A DNA stretch of 64,000 bases, taken from the NCBI RefSeq assembly GCF_021183625.1, contig NZ_CP089214.1, positions 186,001 through 250,000 on the forward strand, written 5' to 3'. Source of the stretch: Nocardia asteroides (GTDB lineage Bacteria > Actinomycetota > Actinomycetes > Mycobacteriales > Mycobacteriaceae). The notes under the pieces are model-generated. The model worked only from the letters and a program-made list of their open reading frames with translations, did no database searches and was not told where the DNA came from. Shown here in pieces: positions 15,952-23,511 of this stretch (its first letter is position 1; every line of letters starts with the position of its first letter). Both the position numbers and the translations under genes were made by a program.

Positions 15952-16797
15952 TCAGATACCTGCCCCGCGCATCACGTGCTGCCCCACCTCGGCGATTCGC
16001 GCGGCATCCAGAACGCGCATCGGGTGCGCGCCGAGGATCATGGCGACGTTCCCGCGCTCGTCGAGCACCGGCGCGGTGATGCTGAAGACCGGCCGGGACT
16101 CGCGCCCCTGGTCGTCGTCGGAGAGGTACCCGATGGAGGTGAACTCGGCGAGCAGGGTGTCCATGATCCGCCGCACGTGCGGCGGCAGCCCCTCCTCGTC
16201 GAGGCGCTCCACGAGCTGAGCGGCCTGCATCAGCGCCGGGGTCGTCCAGTCGACGTCGAAGCCGCGATCGCGGGTCCGGGCCAGGACCTGTTCGAGCCGC
16301 GCGGTCACGGTGCCGTCACCGCCGGCGCGTTCGATCCATGCGCGCTTCTCGGCCGCGGGCGCCCACGCCGCGAAGGCGGCTCCGAAGGGCGGGGCGTAGG
16401 GGATGCGTTCGCCGGGGCGGGCCGGGCGCTGGTCGTCGTCGCCCGCGAGGAAGGCGGTGATCACCAGGTGGTCGCCGACCCGCTCCACGACCGAGGCGGC
16501 GTAGCCGAGTGCGGCGACGAGTTCGGCGGCGGCCGCGCGGGCGAGGGCGGCGAGCGGGCGGCTCGCCTGGACTCCGGCGGCGAGCGCGGTGAGCGCCGGG
16601 CCGGGGACATAGGTCTTGTCCAGCGGATCCCGCACCGCCCAGCCCCGCTCGCACAGCGTGGTCAGGATGGCGTGCGCGGTCGCCTGGGTGAGTTGCAGCG
16701 TGCGCACCACGTCGGAGAACCGCAGTGGCTCCGCCCCGGCCCGCGTCAGCAGTTCCACGATGTCGAGCACTCGCGAGGTCGGGGCCGATCCGCGCAC
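15952..16797 (-). CDS. IclR-family transcriptional regulator
   Basis: A 281-residue IclR regulator. The winged helix-turn-helix spans residues ~8-65 (SRVLDIVELLTRAG ... LTQATAHAILTTLCERGW), followed by an effector domain with SVVERVGDHLVITAFL and ITAPVLDERGNVAMILGA. GTG 16797 is chosen because GGAGGAG lies seven bases upstream on the coding strand. It is divergent to a zinc-alcohol-dehydrogenase/SnoaL operon, and repeated TTCGAGAA/TTCTCGAA-type half-sites fill the gap. Regulation of that operon and of itself is therefore inferred. Confidence 0.94.
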   Translation of the reverse strand: MRGSAPTSRVLDIVELLTRAGAEPLRFSDVVRTLQLTQATAHAILTTLCERGWAVRDPLDKTYVPGPALTALAAGVQASRPLAALARAAAAELVAALGYAASVVERVGDHLVITAFLAGDDDQRPARPGERIPYAPPFGAAFAAWAPAAEKRAWIERAGGDGTVTARLEQVLARTRDRGFDVDWTTPALMQAAQLVERLDEEGLPPHVRRIMDTLLAEFTSIGYLSDDDQGRESRPVFSITAPVLDERGNVAMILGAHPMRVLDAARIAEVGQHVMRGAGI

Positions 16798-16823
16798 CGT
16801 TGACTCCTCCTTTGCCGGAATCG

Positions 16824-16870
16824 TATTCTCATGTCGTAATTTCGAGAAGTATTCTCGCATATTCGAGAAG
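16824..16870. promoter_or_regulatory. Clustered IclR half-sites
   Basis: The 91-bp divergent gap contains TATTCTC (16824-16830), the perfect repeat CGAGAA-GTA-TTCTCG (16843-16857) and TTCGAGAAG (16862-16870). Multiple phased half-sites of one motif suit an IclR dimer-of-dimers that controls both promoters. Confidence 0.6.
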
Positions 16871-16888
16871 TGCAGTCCAGGAGAGTCC

Positions 16889-17941
16889 ATGCGCGCAGTT
16901 GTCCTGCGGTCGAACCGCCTGACGGTCCGGGAGACGCCCGATCCGGAGCCGGGAGCGGGGGAAATGCTGGTGTCGGTGGTGAGCACGGCGATCTGCGCCT
17001 CCGACGTCCACTACATGGATCACCCCGAGGCCGGGACGAACGACCCCACCGGCCGCTCCCGCTACGATCCCGACCGCGATGTGGTGCTCGGGCACGAGTT
17101 CGTCGGGGAGGTGCTCGCGCACGGGCCGGGCTGCACCGGGCAGTTCCCGGTGGGGACGCGGGTCACCTCGATCCCGATCCGGCTGGTCGACGGCGGGGCG
17201 GGCGGGGCTCGGATCATCGGCCAGCACCCGGAATCCCCCGGCAGTTTCGCCGAGAGGCTGGTGATCGCCGAGGTGATCGCGCGCGAGGTGCCGCGCGAGG
17301 TGGATCCCGACGCCGCCGCGTTGACCGACGCGTTCGCGGTCGGCGAGTTCTACGTCCGCACCGCGCGGATCGCCGCGGGGGAGATCCCGATCGTGATCGG
17401 CGCGGGCGCCATAGGGCTCTCGGCCGTGGCCGCGCTGGCCCGCCGCGGCGTGGAACCGATCATCGTCTCCGATTTCGACCCCGGCCGCCGGGGGTCGGCG
17501 CGGGACGCGTTCGGCGCGCACATCCTGGTCGACCCGGCCGAGGAGTCCCCGTTCGCGGTGTGGCGCTCGGTCCGCGCGCGGCGCGAGCTGTGGGGGTCGG
17601 CGGTGGTCTTCGAGTGCGCGGGTGCGCCCGGGCTGATCCAGCGGCTGATCGCCGAAGCCGATATGGGTACCAGGATCGCCTGCGCGGGCGGCTGGTACAC
17701 CGGCGACACCCTCGACATCACCGCCGCCACCCGCACCGGCGTGAACCTCCAGTTCGGCGGCGGCCCCATGCCGGAGGACTGGTACGGGACCCTCGACGCC
17801 ATCATCGGCGGCGCCCTCGACCCGCTGCCCAGCGTCGGCGCCGTCATCGGCCTGGACGAGGTGCCCGACGCGCTCGAACAGGTCAGGCACTCGCGGGGGC
17901 CCGCCCGCGTCATCGTCCACCCGAACGGAGACCCGCGATGA
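16889..17941 (+). CDS. Zinc-dependent alcohol dehydrogenase (MDR superfamily)
   Basis: A 350-residue medium-chain dehydrogenase. Cys36 (AICASDVHY), His69 and Glu70 (LGHEFVG) are the catalytic zinc ligands. VIGAGAIGLSAVAAL and VSDFDPGRRG form the NAD-binding fold. The four-cysteine structural-zinc loop is absent, unlike classical alcohol dehydrogenases. ATG 16889 follows AGGAGAG. Its stop overlaps the start of the SnoaL-like gene as ATGA, so the two form an operon divergent from the IclR regulator. A role in catabolism of an alcohol or polyol-like compound is likely, but the substrate is unknown. Confidence 0.93.
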   Translation: MRAVVLRSNRLTVRETPDPEPGAGEMLVSVVSTAICASDVHYMDHPEAGTNDPTGRSRYDPDRDVVLGHEFVGEVLAHGPGCTGQFPVGTRVTSIPIRLVDGGAGGARIIGQHPESPGSFAERLVIAEVIAREVPREVDPDAAALTDAFAVGEFYVRTARIAAGEIPIVIGAGAIGLSAVAALARRGVEPIIVSDFDPGRRGSARDAFGAHILVDPAEESPFAVWRSVRARRELWGSAVVFECAGAPGLIQRLIAEADMGTRIACAGGWYTGDTLDITAATRTGVNLQFGGGPMPEDWYGTLDAIIGGALDPLPSVGAVIGLDEVPDALEQVRHSRGPARVIVHPNGDPR

Positions 17942-18339
17942 ACGACCACCACGATATCGGCGCGGTGCTGATCCGCTACGCCACCGGCATCGACCGCCGC
18001 GACTGGGAGCTGTTCCGCACCGTCTTCACCCCCGACTGCGTCCTCGACTACGGCCCGATCGGGACGTGGAACGGCATCGAGGAGGTGCTGACGTTCATGC
18101 GGCAGTCCCACGACATGGCCGGGCACACCCTGCACCGCATCACCAATATCGCGGCCACCGTCGACGGTGACGGCGCGCGGGCCACCAGCTACGTCGACGC
18201 GGTGATCATGTCGCCCGACGGCACGTCCGGCGTCAACGCCGTCGGCTGGTACGACGACGAGCTGCTGCGCACCGGTGCCGGCTGGCAGATCCGGCGCCGC
18301 CGCTTCACCACCGTCCGGATCGGCGCGACGAACCCGTGA
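17938..18339 (+). CDS. SnoaL-like nuclear-transport-factor-2-fold protein
   Basis: A 133-residue protein with the cone-shaped SnoaL/NTF2 fold. It opens IGAVLIRYATGIDRRDWELFRTVFTPDCVLDYG, and the TLHRITNIAATVDGDGARATSYVDA strand follows. In steroid isomerases and lignan- or terpenoid-degrading enzymes this fold acts as isomerase, dehydratase or hydrolase. The Asp/His pairs here (YATGIDRRDW, AGHTLHRI) fit catalytically active members. Its ATG overlaps the dehydrogenase stop, so the two enzymes probably act on consecutive intermediates. Confidence 0.92.
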   Translation: MNDHHDIGAVLIRYATGIDRRDWELFRTVFTPDCVLDYGPIGTWNGIEEVLTFMRQSHDMAGHTLHRITNIAATVDGDGARATSYVDAVIMSPDGTSGVNAVGWYDDELLRTGAGWQIRRRRFTTVRIGATNP

Positions 18340-18343
18340 ACCC

Positions 18344-18427
18344 CCCGCGTCGCTCCTCGACGAGGTGGGCGAGGCGCACCGCCGCCCGGACAGGGGCGAG
18401 CACACCGGCAAGATCGTCGTCACGCTG
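18344..18427 (+). pseudogene. Relic of a medium-chain dehydrogenase C-terminus
   Basis: Directly after the SnoaL stop, one frame reads LLDEVGEAHRRPDRGEHTGK followed by IVVTL. This closely matches the last ~25 residues of zinc-binding dehydrogenases and quinone oxidoreductases (VxEAHRxxExGxHxGKIVLxV). There is no matching gene upstream. I read it as the tail of a deleted dehydrogenase gene and not an expressed protein. Confidence 0.5.
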
Positions 18428-18565
18428 CGGGAACAGGGCATCCGGACCTGCGAGACACCTGTGAGTTTCCCGGGTGCGGGTTTACCGGACCGCACCGGGG
18501 CTATCGCCTGATCGTCGGCCCGCGGACATCACGGACCGCGTACGTCACGTCGAAAGGGATACCGG

Positions 18566-18739
18566 ATGAGCGCCACCGACAAGGCGAAGAACAAGGTCGA
18601 GGATCTCGCAGGCAAGGCCAAGGAGGCGGTGGGCAAGGTCACCGGCGATCGGAGCACCGAGGCCGAGGGCAAGACCGACCAGACCAAGTCCGACCTCAAG
18701 GGTGCGGGCGAGAAGGTCAAGGACGCGCTCCGCGACTGA
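18566..18739 (+). CDS. CsbD-like stress protein
   Basis: A 57-residue, highly charged hydrophilic protein. It has the CsbD pattern: MSATDKAKNKVEDLAGKAKE, then AVGKVTGD, then AEGKTDQTKSDLKGAGEKVKDAL. In other bacteria such proteins are general-stress induced and probably disordered or helical, with no known enzyme activity. The ATG follows an AAAGGG site at about 18553-18558. A strong hairpin terminator lies 15 bp after the stop, so it is a monocistronic unit. Confidence 0.92.
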   Translation: MSATDKAKNKVEDLAGKAKEAVGKVTGDRSTEAEGKTDQTKSDLKGAGEKVKDALRD

Positions 18740-18753
18740 TCCATATTCTCGGC

Positions 18754-18791
18754 AGGCCGGGCAGCGAGGCACGTTCCTCGCGGCCCGGCCT
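18754..18791. terminator. Strong bidirectional terminator hairpin
   Basis: AGGCCGGGC (18754-18762) pairs perfectly with GCCCGGCCT (18783-18791). After one A-G mismatch, GCGAGG (18764-18769) pairs with CCTCGC (18776-18781), leaving the loop CACGTT. It lies between the forward CsbD gene and the reverse SDR gene that ends at 18802, so it can serve both. Confidence 0.8.
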
Positions 18792-18801
18792 CGCGCCGTT
18801 T

Positions 18802-19620
18802 CTACCGCTTGTTGAGCAGCCCGGCATCGACCGGGACGACGGTCCCGGTGACGTAGCGGGCATCCTCGGAGACCAGCCAGGCGATGGCGTTCGAGACGTC
18901 CAGCGGTTCGACCAGGTCGACCGGCATGGCATTGGTCAGCGCGTGCGCCAGCTGCGGTGAGCGCTCGAGCACCGCTCGCAGGTCGCCGTCGGCCGCCATC
19001 GGGGTGCGTACGGCGGTCGGCGCGATGCTGTTCACGCGGATGCTGTGCGGGGCCAGGTAGTTCGCCCACGACCGCATGAGGCCGATGACCCCGTGCTTGG
19101 CGGCGGTGTAGCCGAGGAATCCGGCGGTCGGAATGCCGACGCCGATGAGCCCGCCGGTCGAGCTGGTCAGCACGATCGAGCCGCCCGCGCCGCGCTCGAC
19201 CATGTCCGGGATGGCCACCCGGCCGGTGTTCCACACCCCGGTCAGGTTGACCCCGACCACCTCGTCCCACTCCTGCTCCTCGGCCACCGCCGAGCCGCCC
19301 GCTCCGATGCCCGCGTTGGCGAGCACGATGTCGACCGGGCCGAGCTCCTCGACCCCCGCCCGGTACGCGCCGCGCAGCGCGCCCACATCCCGCACATCGG
19401 CGCGATGAACCGAGACGCGCCTACCGGTGGCCGCCACCAGCCGGGCGGTCTCGGCGAGTTCGTCGGCGGTGCCCATCGGGTACCGCACCGAACCGAGCTG
19501 CTCGCAGATGTCGAGCGCGATGATGTCGGCCCCCTCCTGCGCCAGCCGGACGGCATGGCTGCGGCCCTGGCCGCGCGCCGCGCCGGTGATGAAAGCGACC
19601 CTGCCTTCGAGCTTTCCCAT
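18802..19620 (-). CDS. Mycofactocin-type SDR (carveol dehydrogenase-like)
   Basis: A 272-residue SDR with the extended cofactor motif ITGAARGQGRSHAVRLAQEG (residues 11-30), followed by ADIIALDIC and a ~20-residue insertion before ADVRD. That signature defines the family whose NAD is held non-exchangeably and reoxidised through mycofactocin. Catalytic residues are Ser near 150 and Tyr/Lys in YTAAK. The C-terminal VPVDAGLLNKR closes the fold. ATG 19620 begins five bases after the upstream P450 stop, so the two form an operon: hydroxylation, then alcohol oxidation. The substrate is unknown. Confidence 0.94.
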   Translation of the reverse strand: MGKLEGRVAFITGAARGQGRSHAVRLAQEGADIIALDICEQLGSVRYPMGTADELAETARLVAATGRRVSVHRADVRDVGALRGAYRAGVEELGPVDIVLANAGIGAGGSAVAEEQEWDEVVGVNLTGVWNTGRVAIPDMVERGAGGSIVLTSSTGGLIGVGIPTAGFLGYTAAKHGVIGLMRSWANYLAPHSIRVNSIAPTAVRTPMAADGDLRAVLERSPQLAHALTNAMPVDLVEPLDVSNAIAWLVSEDARYVTGTVVPVDAGLLNKR

Positions 19621-19625
19621 GCCGA

Positions 19626-20909
19626 TCACCGCCCCGCCGGCTGGTAGGTGATGTGCAGTTCCTGTAGCCCGCGCAGCAGGAAGGTGGGCTCGTACCGGAA
19701 GTCGCGGCCCCCGGCCGGGCCGTGCGCGGTCTCGTCGATGGCGAGGTCGGTGACCCGGTCGAGCAGCCGGTCCAGGGTCACCTGCCCCTCGGTGCGGGCG
19801 AGCGACGCGCCCGCGCAGGTGTGGATGCCGCGGCCGAAGGCGATGTGCTCGCGCGAGTTCGGGCGGTCGAGGCGGAACTCGTCGGGGTCGTCGAACTTGC
19901 GCGGGTCGCGGTTGGCGGCGCCGATGCAGAGCATGACGATGCTGCCCGCGGGGATGTCGACGTCGCCGACCCGGGTCGTCCTGCGGGCGAGCCGGAAGTC
20001 GACCTTGGTCGGGCTCTCGATGCGCAGCGCCTCCTCGATGAACGGGGCGACGAGGCTGCGGTCGGCGCGCAGGATCCGCTGGTACTCGGGGCGTTCGGCG
20101 AGCACCCGGATCGCGGAGCTGAGCAGTTTGGTGACCGTCTCCATGCCCGCCGCGAAGAGGAAGGTGGCCGGGCGGACGATGTCGATCAGCTCGGGCAGCG
20201 TGCCGTCGGGGTAGGTGGTGGCGGCCAGCACGCCGAGGATGTCGGGGCTCGGGGTGGCGCGGCGCTCGCCGAGGTAGCCGCCGAAGGTGTCCTCCAGCCA
20301 CTGCAGCGGGTTGCTGCCGACCGGTTCGCTGTCCAGCGAGCCGACCCGGCTGCCCGGCTCCTCGTGCCCGGTCAGCCTGCGCCGGAACTCCTCCCGGTCC
20401 TCCTCGGGGACCCCGAGCAGGTCGGCGATGACCAGGGTGGCGAACGGTTTGGCGTAGTCGCCGAGGAATTCGCAGCCGCCCGCCCCGACGATCGCGTCGA
20501 GCCTGCGGTCGGCCAGCCCGAGCATGTAGTCCCGGTTCTCCCTGAGCCGCTTGGGCGTCAGCAGCCGGCTCAGCAGCGTGCGGGTGCGGGTGTGGTCGGG
20601 CGGGTCCATGGTGACCATGTGCTCGAAGATCGGGAAACGGTGCCGGTGTGCCTCGATCTGATCGGTGATGTCGTCGCCCTCGGGGGTGAACGGCAGCGGC
20701 GGGAAGGGGCCGCCGATCGACACGCACGCGGAGAACGATTCGTGGTCGCGGAAGATCAGGTCGGCCTCCCGGTAGCCGGTGACCACCAGGACGTCGTGGT
20801 GCGGTTCGCGCACGATCGGGTTCCGGTCGCGCAGCCCGGCCAGGTACGGGTAGGGGTCCTGGGCCAGCGCCGGGTCGGAGAAGTAGTCGAGGGACGCCGT
20901 ATCGGTCAT
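19626..20909 (-). CDS. Cytochrome P450
   Basis: A 427-residue soluble bacterial P450. The haem loop is FGRGIHTCAGASLAR near residue 360, and the K-helix ExxR is in IEEALRIESPT near 293. The I-helix reads FAAGMETVTKLL, with Glu in place of the common acid-alcohol Asp. PDHTRTRTLLSRLLTPKRL is the C-helix region. ATG 20909 is the natural start; a longer frame exists but lacks family sequence. Close in pattern to the P450 at 56901-58169. It heads a P450-SDR operon whose promoter region carries one of two matched operator copies. Electron-transfer partners are not in the window. Confidence 0.95.
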   Translation of the reverse strand: MTDTASLDYFSDPALAQDPYPYLAGLRDRNPIVREPHHDVLVVTGYREADLIFRDHESFSACVSIGGPFPPLPFTPEGDDITDQIEAHRHRFPIFEHMVTMDPPDHTRTRTLLSRLLTPKRLRENRDYMLGLADRRLDAIVGAGGCEFLGDYAKPFATLVIADLLGVPEEDREEFRRRLTGHEEPGSRVGSLDSEPVGSNPLQWLEDTFGGYLGERRATPSPDILGVLAATTYPDGTLPELIDIVRPATFLFAAGMETVTKLLSSAIRVLAERPEYQRILRADRSLVAPFIEEALRIESPTKVDFRLARRTTRVGDVDIPAGSIVMLCIGAANRDPRKFDDPDEFRLDRPNSREHIAFGRGIHTCAGASLARTEGQVTLDRLLDRVTDLAIDETAHGPAGGRDFRYEPTFLLRGLQELHITYQPAGR

Positions 20910-20971
20910 GAGCCGGCCTTTCCGGGGCGAGAGGGCGAGGCGGCCGGCGAGCGTCACGGCGGGCCTCGGAC

Positions 20972-20987
20972 TGATCGATCGATAAAA
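20972..20987. promoter_or_regulatory. Operator copy 1 upstream of the P450 operon
   Basis: TGATCGATCGATAAAA lies 63 bp upstream of the P450 start. It recurs with one mismatch in inverted orientation at 21089-21104 and shares its core TGATCGnnCGATnA with the palindrome at 22835-22848, in front of a TetR gene. A common TetR binding site is inferred. Confidence 0.6.
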
Positions 20988-21088
20988 CTCGAGGAGCGGT
21001 GCATTGGTACCACGGCCCCGACGCGATGGTCAACCACGTAAAGCAAGAATGAGAATGGCATTGACATGGTTCTTGGAAAGGTGTCCAC

Positions 21089-21104
21089 TTTTATCGACCG
21101 ATCA
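21089..21104. promoter_or_regulatory. Operator copy 2 upstream of the divergent SDR gene
   Basis: TTTTATCGACCGATCA is the reverse complement, at 15 of 16 positions, of the site at 20972-20987. It lies 38 bp before the SDR start and just downstream of a TTGACA box (21061-21066), a good position for repression of the forward promoter. Confidence 0.6.
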
Positions 21105-21141
21105 GCATCGGGCTGGTCGAGAGCACGGAGCGAGGTCTTCC

Positions 21142-21981
21142 ATGGTGGGTCGGGTCGAGGGCAAGGTCGCCTACATCACGGGCGCGGCGCGCGGGCAGGG
21201 GCGCAGCCACGCGGTGCACCTGGCGCGCGAGGGCGCCGACATCATCGCGGTGGACGTGTGCGCGCCGGTCAGCGGCACCGACCAGATCGCGCACTCCACC
21301 CCGGAGGACCTGGCCGAGACCGTGAAGCTGGTCGAGGAGACCGGGCGCCGGATCATCACCGCCCAGGTCGACGTGCGCGATTTCGACGCGCTCGCGGCGG
21401 CGGTCGATTCCGGCGTCGAGCAGCTGGGCCGGCTCGACATCGTGGTGGCCAATGCGGGGATCGGCAACGGCGGCCAGACGCTCGACAAGACCAGCGAGCA
21501 GGACTGGAACACGATGATCGACATCAACCTCTCCGGCGTCTGGAAGTCGGTGAAAGCCGCTGTGCCGCATCTGCTCTCCGGCGGCCGGGGCGGGTCGATC
21601 ATCCTGACCAGCTCGGTCGGCGGGCTCAAGGCCTACCCGCAGACGGGGCACTACATCGCGGCCAAGCACGGCGTGGTCGGGCTCATGCGCACCTTCGCCG
21701 TCGAGCTCGGGCAGCACTCGATCCGGGTGAACTCGGTGCACCCGACGAACGTCAACACGCCGATGTTCATGAACGAGAACACCATGAAGATGTTCCGCCC
21801 GGATCTGGAGAACCCGGGCGTCGACGACTTCCGCGTGGTGGCCCAGATGATGCACGTGCTCCCGGTCGGCTGGGTCGAGCCGGAGGACATCAGCAACGCG
21901 GTGCTGTTCCTCGCCTCCGACGAATCCCGTTACGTGACCGGGCTGCCGCTGACGGTCGACGCAGGCAGCACGCTCAAGTGA
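21142..21981 (+). CDS. Mycofactocin-type SDR
   Basis: A 279-residue SDR of the same special family as 18802-19620. YITGAARGQGRSHAVHLARE is followed by DIIAVDVCAP, the insertion STPEDLAETVKLVEETGRR, and QVDVRDFDA. NAGIG, the TSSVGG serine and YIAAK are the catalytic parts. The long C-terminal section contains the NENTMKMFRPDLENPG loop typical of the subgroup. ATG 21142 follows a GGAGCGAGG region. It is divergent to the P450 operon over 232 bp and followed eight bases later by a reductase gene, so a two-gene operon is likely. Non-exchangeable NAD is predicted. Confidence 0.94.
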   Translation: MVGRVEGKVAYITGAARGQGRSHAVHLAREGADIIAVDVCAPVSGTDQIAHSTPEDLAETVKLVEETGRRIITAQVDVRDFDALAAAVDSGVEQLGRLDIVVANAGIGNGGQTLDKTSEQDWNTMIDINLSGVWKSVKAAVPHLLSGGRGGSIILTSSVGGLKAYPQTGHYIAAKHGVVGLMRTFAVELGQHSIRVNSVHPTNVNTPMFMNENTMKMFRPDLENPGVDDFRVVAQMMHVLPVGWVEPEDISNAVLFLASDESRYVTGLPLTVDAGSTLK

Positions 21982-21989
21982 GGGATCCG

Positions 21990-22796
21990 ATGCGCACCGG
22001 TTTCATCGGGCTCGGCAGTCAGGGCGGGCCGATGGCCCGCCGCATCGCCGAGGCGGGTTTCCCGCTCACGCTCTGGGCCCGGCGGCCCGAGACGACGGCC
22101 GCCTTCGCCGACACCGGCGCCGCCGTCGCCGCGACGCCGCGTGAACTGGCCGCGGCCAGCGAGCTGGTCTGCCTGTGCGTGGTCGGCGACGCCGACGTGC
22201 GCCAGGTGCTCGACGGGCCGGACGGCGTGCTCGCCGGGCTGGCGCCCGGCGGCGTCGTCGCGGTGCACAGCACCGTGCACCCCGACACCTGCCGCGACAT
22301 CGCCGCCACCGCCGGGGTGCGGGTCGTGGACGCACCGGTCAGCGGCGGCGGGCAGGCGGCGGCCGAGGGCAGGCTGCTGGTCATGGCCGGCGGCGACGAC
22401 GAGGCCGTGCGGCGCTGCCTGCCGGTCTTCGAGTCCTACGCGGGCCGGGTCGAGCACCTGGGCGCGGTCGGCGCGGGGCAGGTCGCGAAGCTGCTGAACA
22501 ACCTGCTCTTCACCGCCAACCTCGCCACCGTGGCGACCACCTTCGCGCTCGCCGCCGAGCTGGGCGTCGACCCGGCCCGCCTCGGCGGCGTGCTGGGCGG
22601 CGGCACCGCGAACAGCTTCGCCCTGACCGCGATCACCGGCAGCGGCGGCACCGTGGACGCCATCGCCGCCCACGCGGGCGAATTGCTGCGCAAGGATGTC
22701 GGGCTCGTGCGCGCTCTCGCCGAGCGGGCGGGCGCGGAATCCGGCGCCGTCGGCACCGCCGCCGAGGCGGCGCTGGCGCTGATGCGCGTCGGCTGA
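21990..22796 (+). CDS. NAD(P)-dependent 3-hydroxyacid dehydrogenase-type reductase
   Basis: A 268-residue beta-hydroxyacid dehydrogenase. The N-terminal GFIGLGSQGGPMARRI is the Rossmann motif, VDAPVSGGGQAAAEG is the substrate-binding block, and GAGQVAKLLNNLLF carries the catalytic lysine near residue 168. Relatives include 3-hydroxyisobutyrate dehydrogenase and tartronate semialdehyde reductase. ATG 21990 is eight bases after the SDR stop, so it is cotranscribed. In this context it may reduce or oxidise a hydroxyacid intermediate of the same pathway. Confidence 0.92.
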   Translation: MRTGFIGLGSQGGPMARRIAEAGFPLTLWARRPETTAAFADTGAAVAATPRELAAASELVCLCVVGDADVRQVLDGPDGVLAGLAPGGVVAVHSTVHPDTCRDIAATAGVRVVDAPVSGGGQAAAEGRLLVMAGGDDEAVRRCLPVFESYAGRVEHLGAVGAGQVAKLLNNLLFTANLATVATTFALAAELGVDPARLGGVLGGGTANSFALTAITGSGGTVDAIAAHAGELLRKDVGLVRALAERAGAESGAVGTAAEAALALMRVG

Positions 22797-22834
22797 CCGC
22801 GTTGCCCGGTCCGATCCCCTGCCACCTGCGGAAT

Positions 22835-22848
22835 TGATCGGACGATCA
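22835..22848. promoter_or_regulatory. Autoregulatory TetR operator
   Basis: TGATCGGACGATCA is a palindrome with 6-bp arms around GA. It sits 48 bp before the GTG of the TetR gene, directly upstream of a GATAAC box (22852-22857). The same core occurs twice at the P450/SDR promoters 1.7 kb upstream, which links those units to this regulator. Confidence 0.65.
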
Positions 22849-22896
22849 GATGATAACGTGCGCTGTGCGCAGTCCGACGAACAGCGGGGAGCGGTA

Positions 22897-23490
22897 GTGG
22901 CCGTCAGGAAGCCGCGCGAGGCCACCGGCGCCAGGGAGCGGCTCATGGCGGCCACCGAGCAGATCATGGGCGAGGACGGCTACGCGGCGGCGACCTCCCG
23001 GCGGGTGGCCGAGCGCGCCGGGGTGAAGTCGGCGCTCGTCTACTACTACTTCCCGACCATGGACGACCTGTTCGTCACCGTCCTGCGCGACAGCGGCGAG
23101 CGGGCGCTGGTCCGCATGCGCGAGGCGCTCACCGCCGACGACCCGCTGCGCGTGCTCTGGCTGATCAACACCGACACCCGCTACACCCGGCTCAGCACCG
23201 AGTGGATGGCGCTCGCCAACCACCGCAAGGTGATCGGCGCCGAGCTCCGGGTCTTCGCCGAGCGCGTCCGCGACATCGAAACCGCCGCGGTCACCCTGGT
23301 GCTGCGCAGCAACGGCGTCGACCTCGCCGATTTCCCGCCCGTGGTGATGTCGATCCTGCTGACCGGTGCCGCGCGCATCATCTGCAACGAGAGCGCCGTC
23401 GGCATGGTGCAGGGGCACGAGCAGCTGCGCGGCTACGTCGAGCAGTTCATCGCCCGCTACCCGCTCCCGGTCCGGCCCGCCGAGCGCTGA
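22897..23490 (+). CDS. TetR regulator of the P450/SDR units
   Basis: A 197-residue TetR protein. The helix-turn-helix is in the first 60 residues (LMAATEQIMGEDGYAAATSRRVAERAGVKSALVYYYFPTMDDLF), and a long alpha domain includes EWMALANHRKVIGAELR. It is a clear paralogue of the TetR at 58322-58900, sharing AATSRRVAERAGV and YYFPTMD. GTG 22897 follows a GGGGAG site. A palindrome in its promoter repeats at the neighbouring P450 and SDR promoters, so it probably represses all three and responds to a pathway intermediate, perhaps a CoA thioester. Confidence 0.93.
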   Translation: MAVRKPREATGARERLMAATEQIMGEDGYAAATSRRVAERAGVKSALVYYYFPTMDDLFVTVLRDSGERALVRMREALTADDPLRVLWLINTDTRYTRLSTEWMALANHRKVIGAELRVFAERVRDIETAAVTLVLRSNGVDLADFPPVVMSILLTGAARIICNESAVGMVQGHEQLRGYVEQFIARYPLPVRPAER

Positions 23491-23502
23491 ACGGGCCGGA
23501 CC
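23469..23502. terminator. Terminator hairpin that includes the TetR stop codon
   Basis: GGTCCGGCCCG (23469-23479) pairs perfectly with CGGGCCGGACC (23492-23502). The 12-nt loop contains the TGA of the TetR gene. The aldehyde dehydrogenase ends at 23512 from the other side, so one hairpin can terminate both convergent transcripts. Confidence 0.75.
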
Positions 23503-23511
23503 GCGAGTCCG

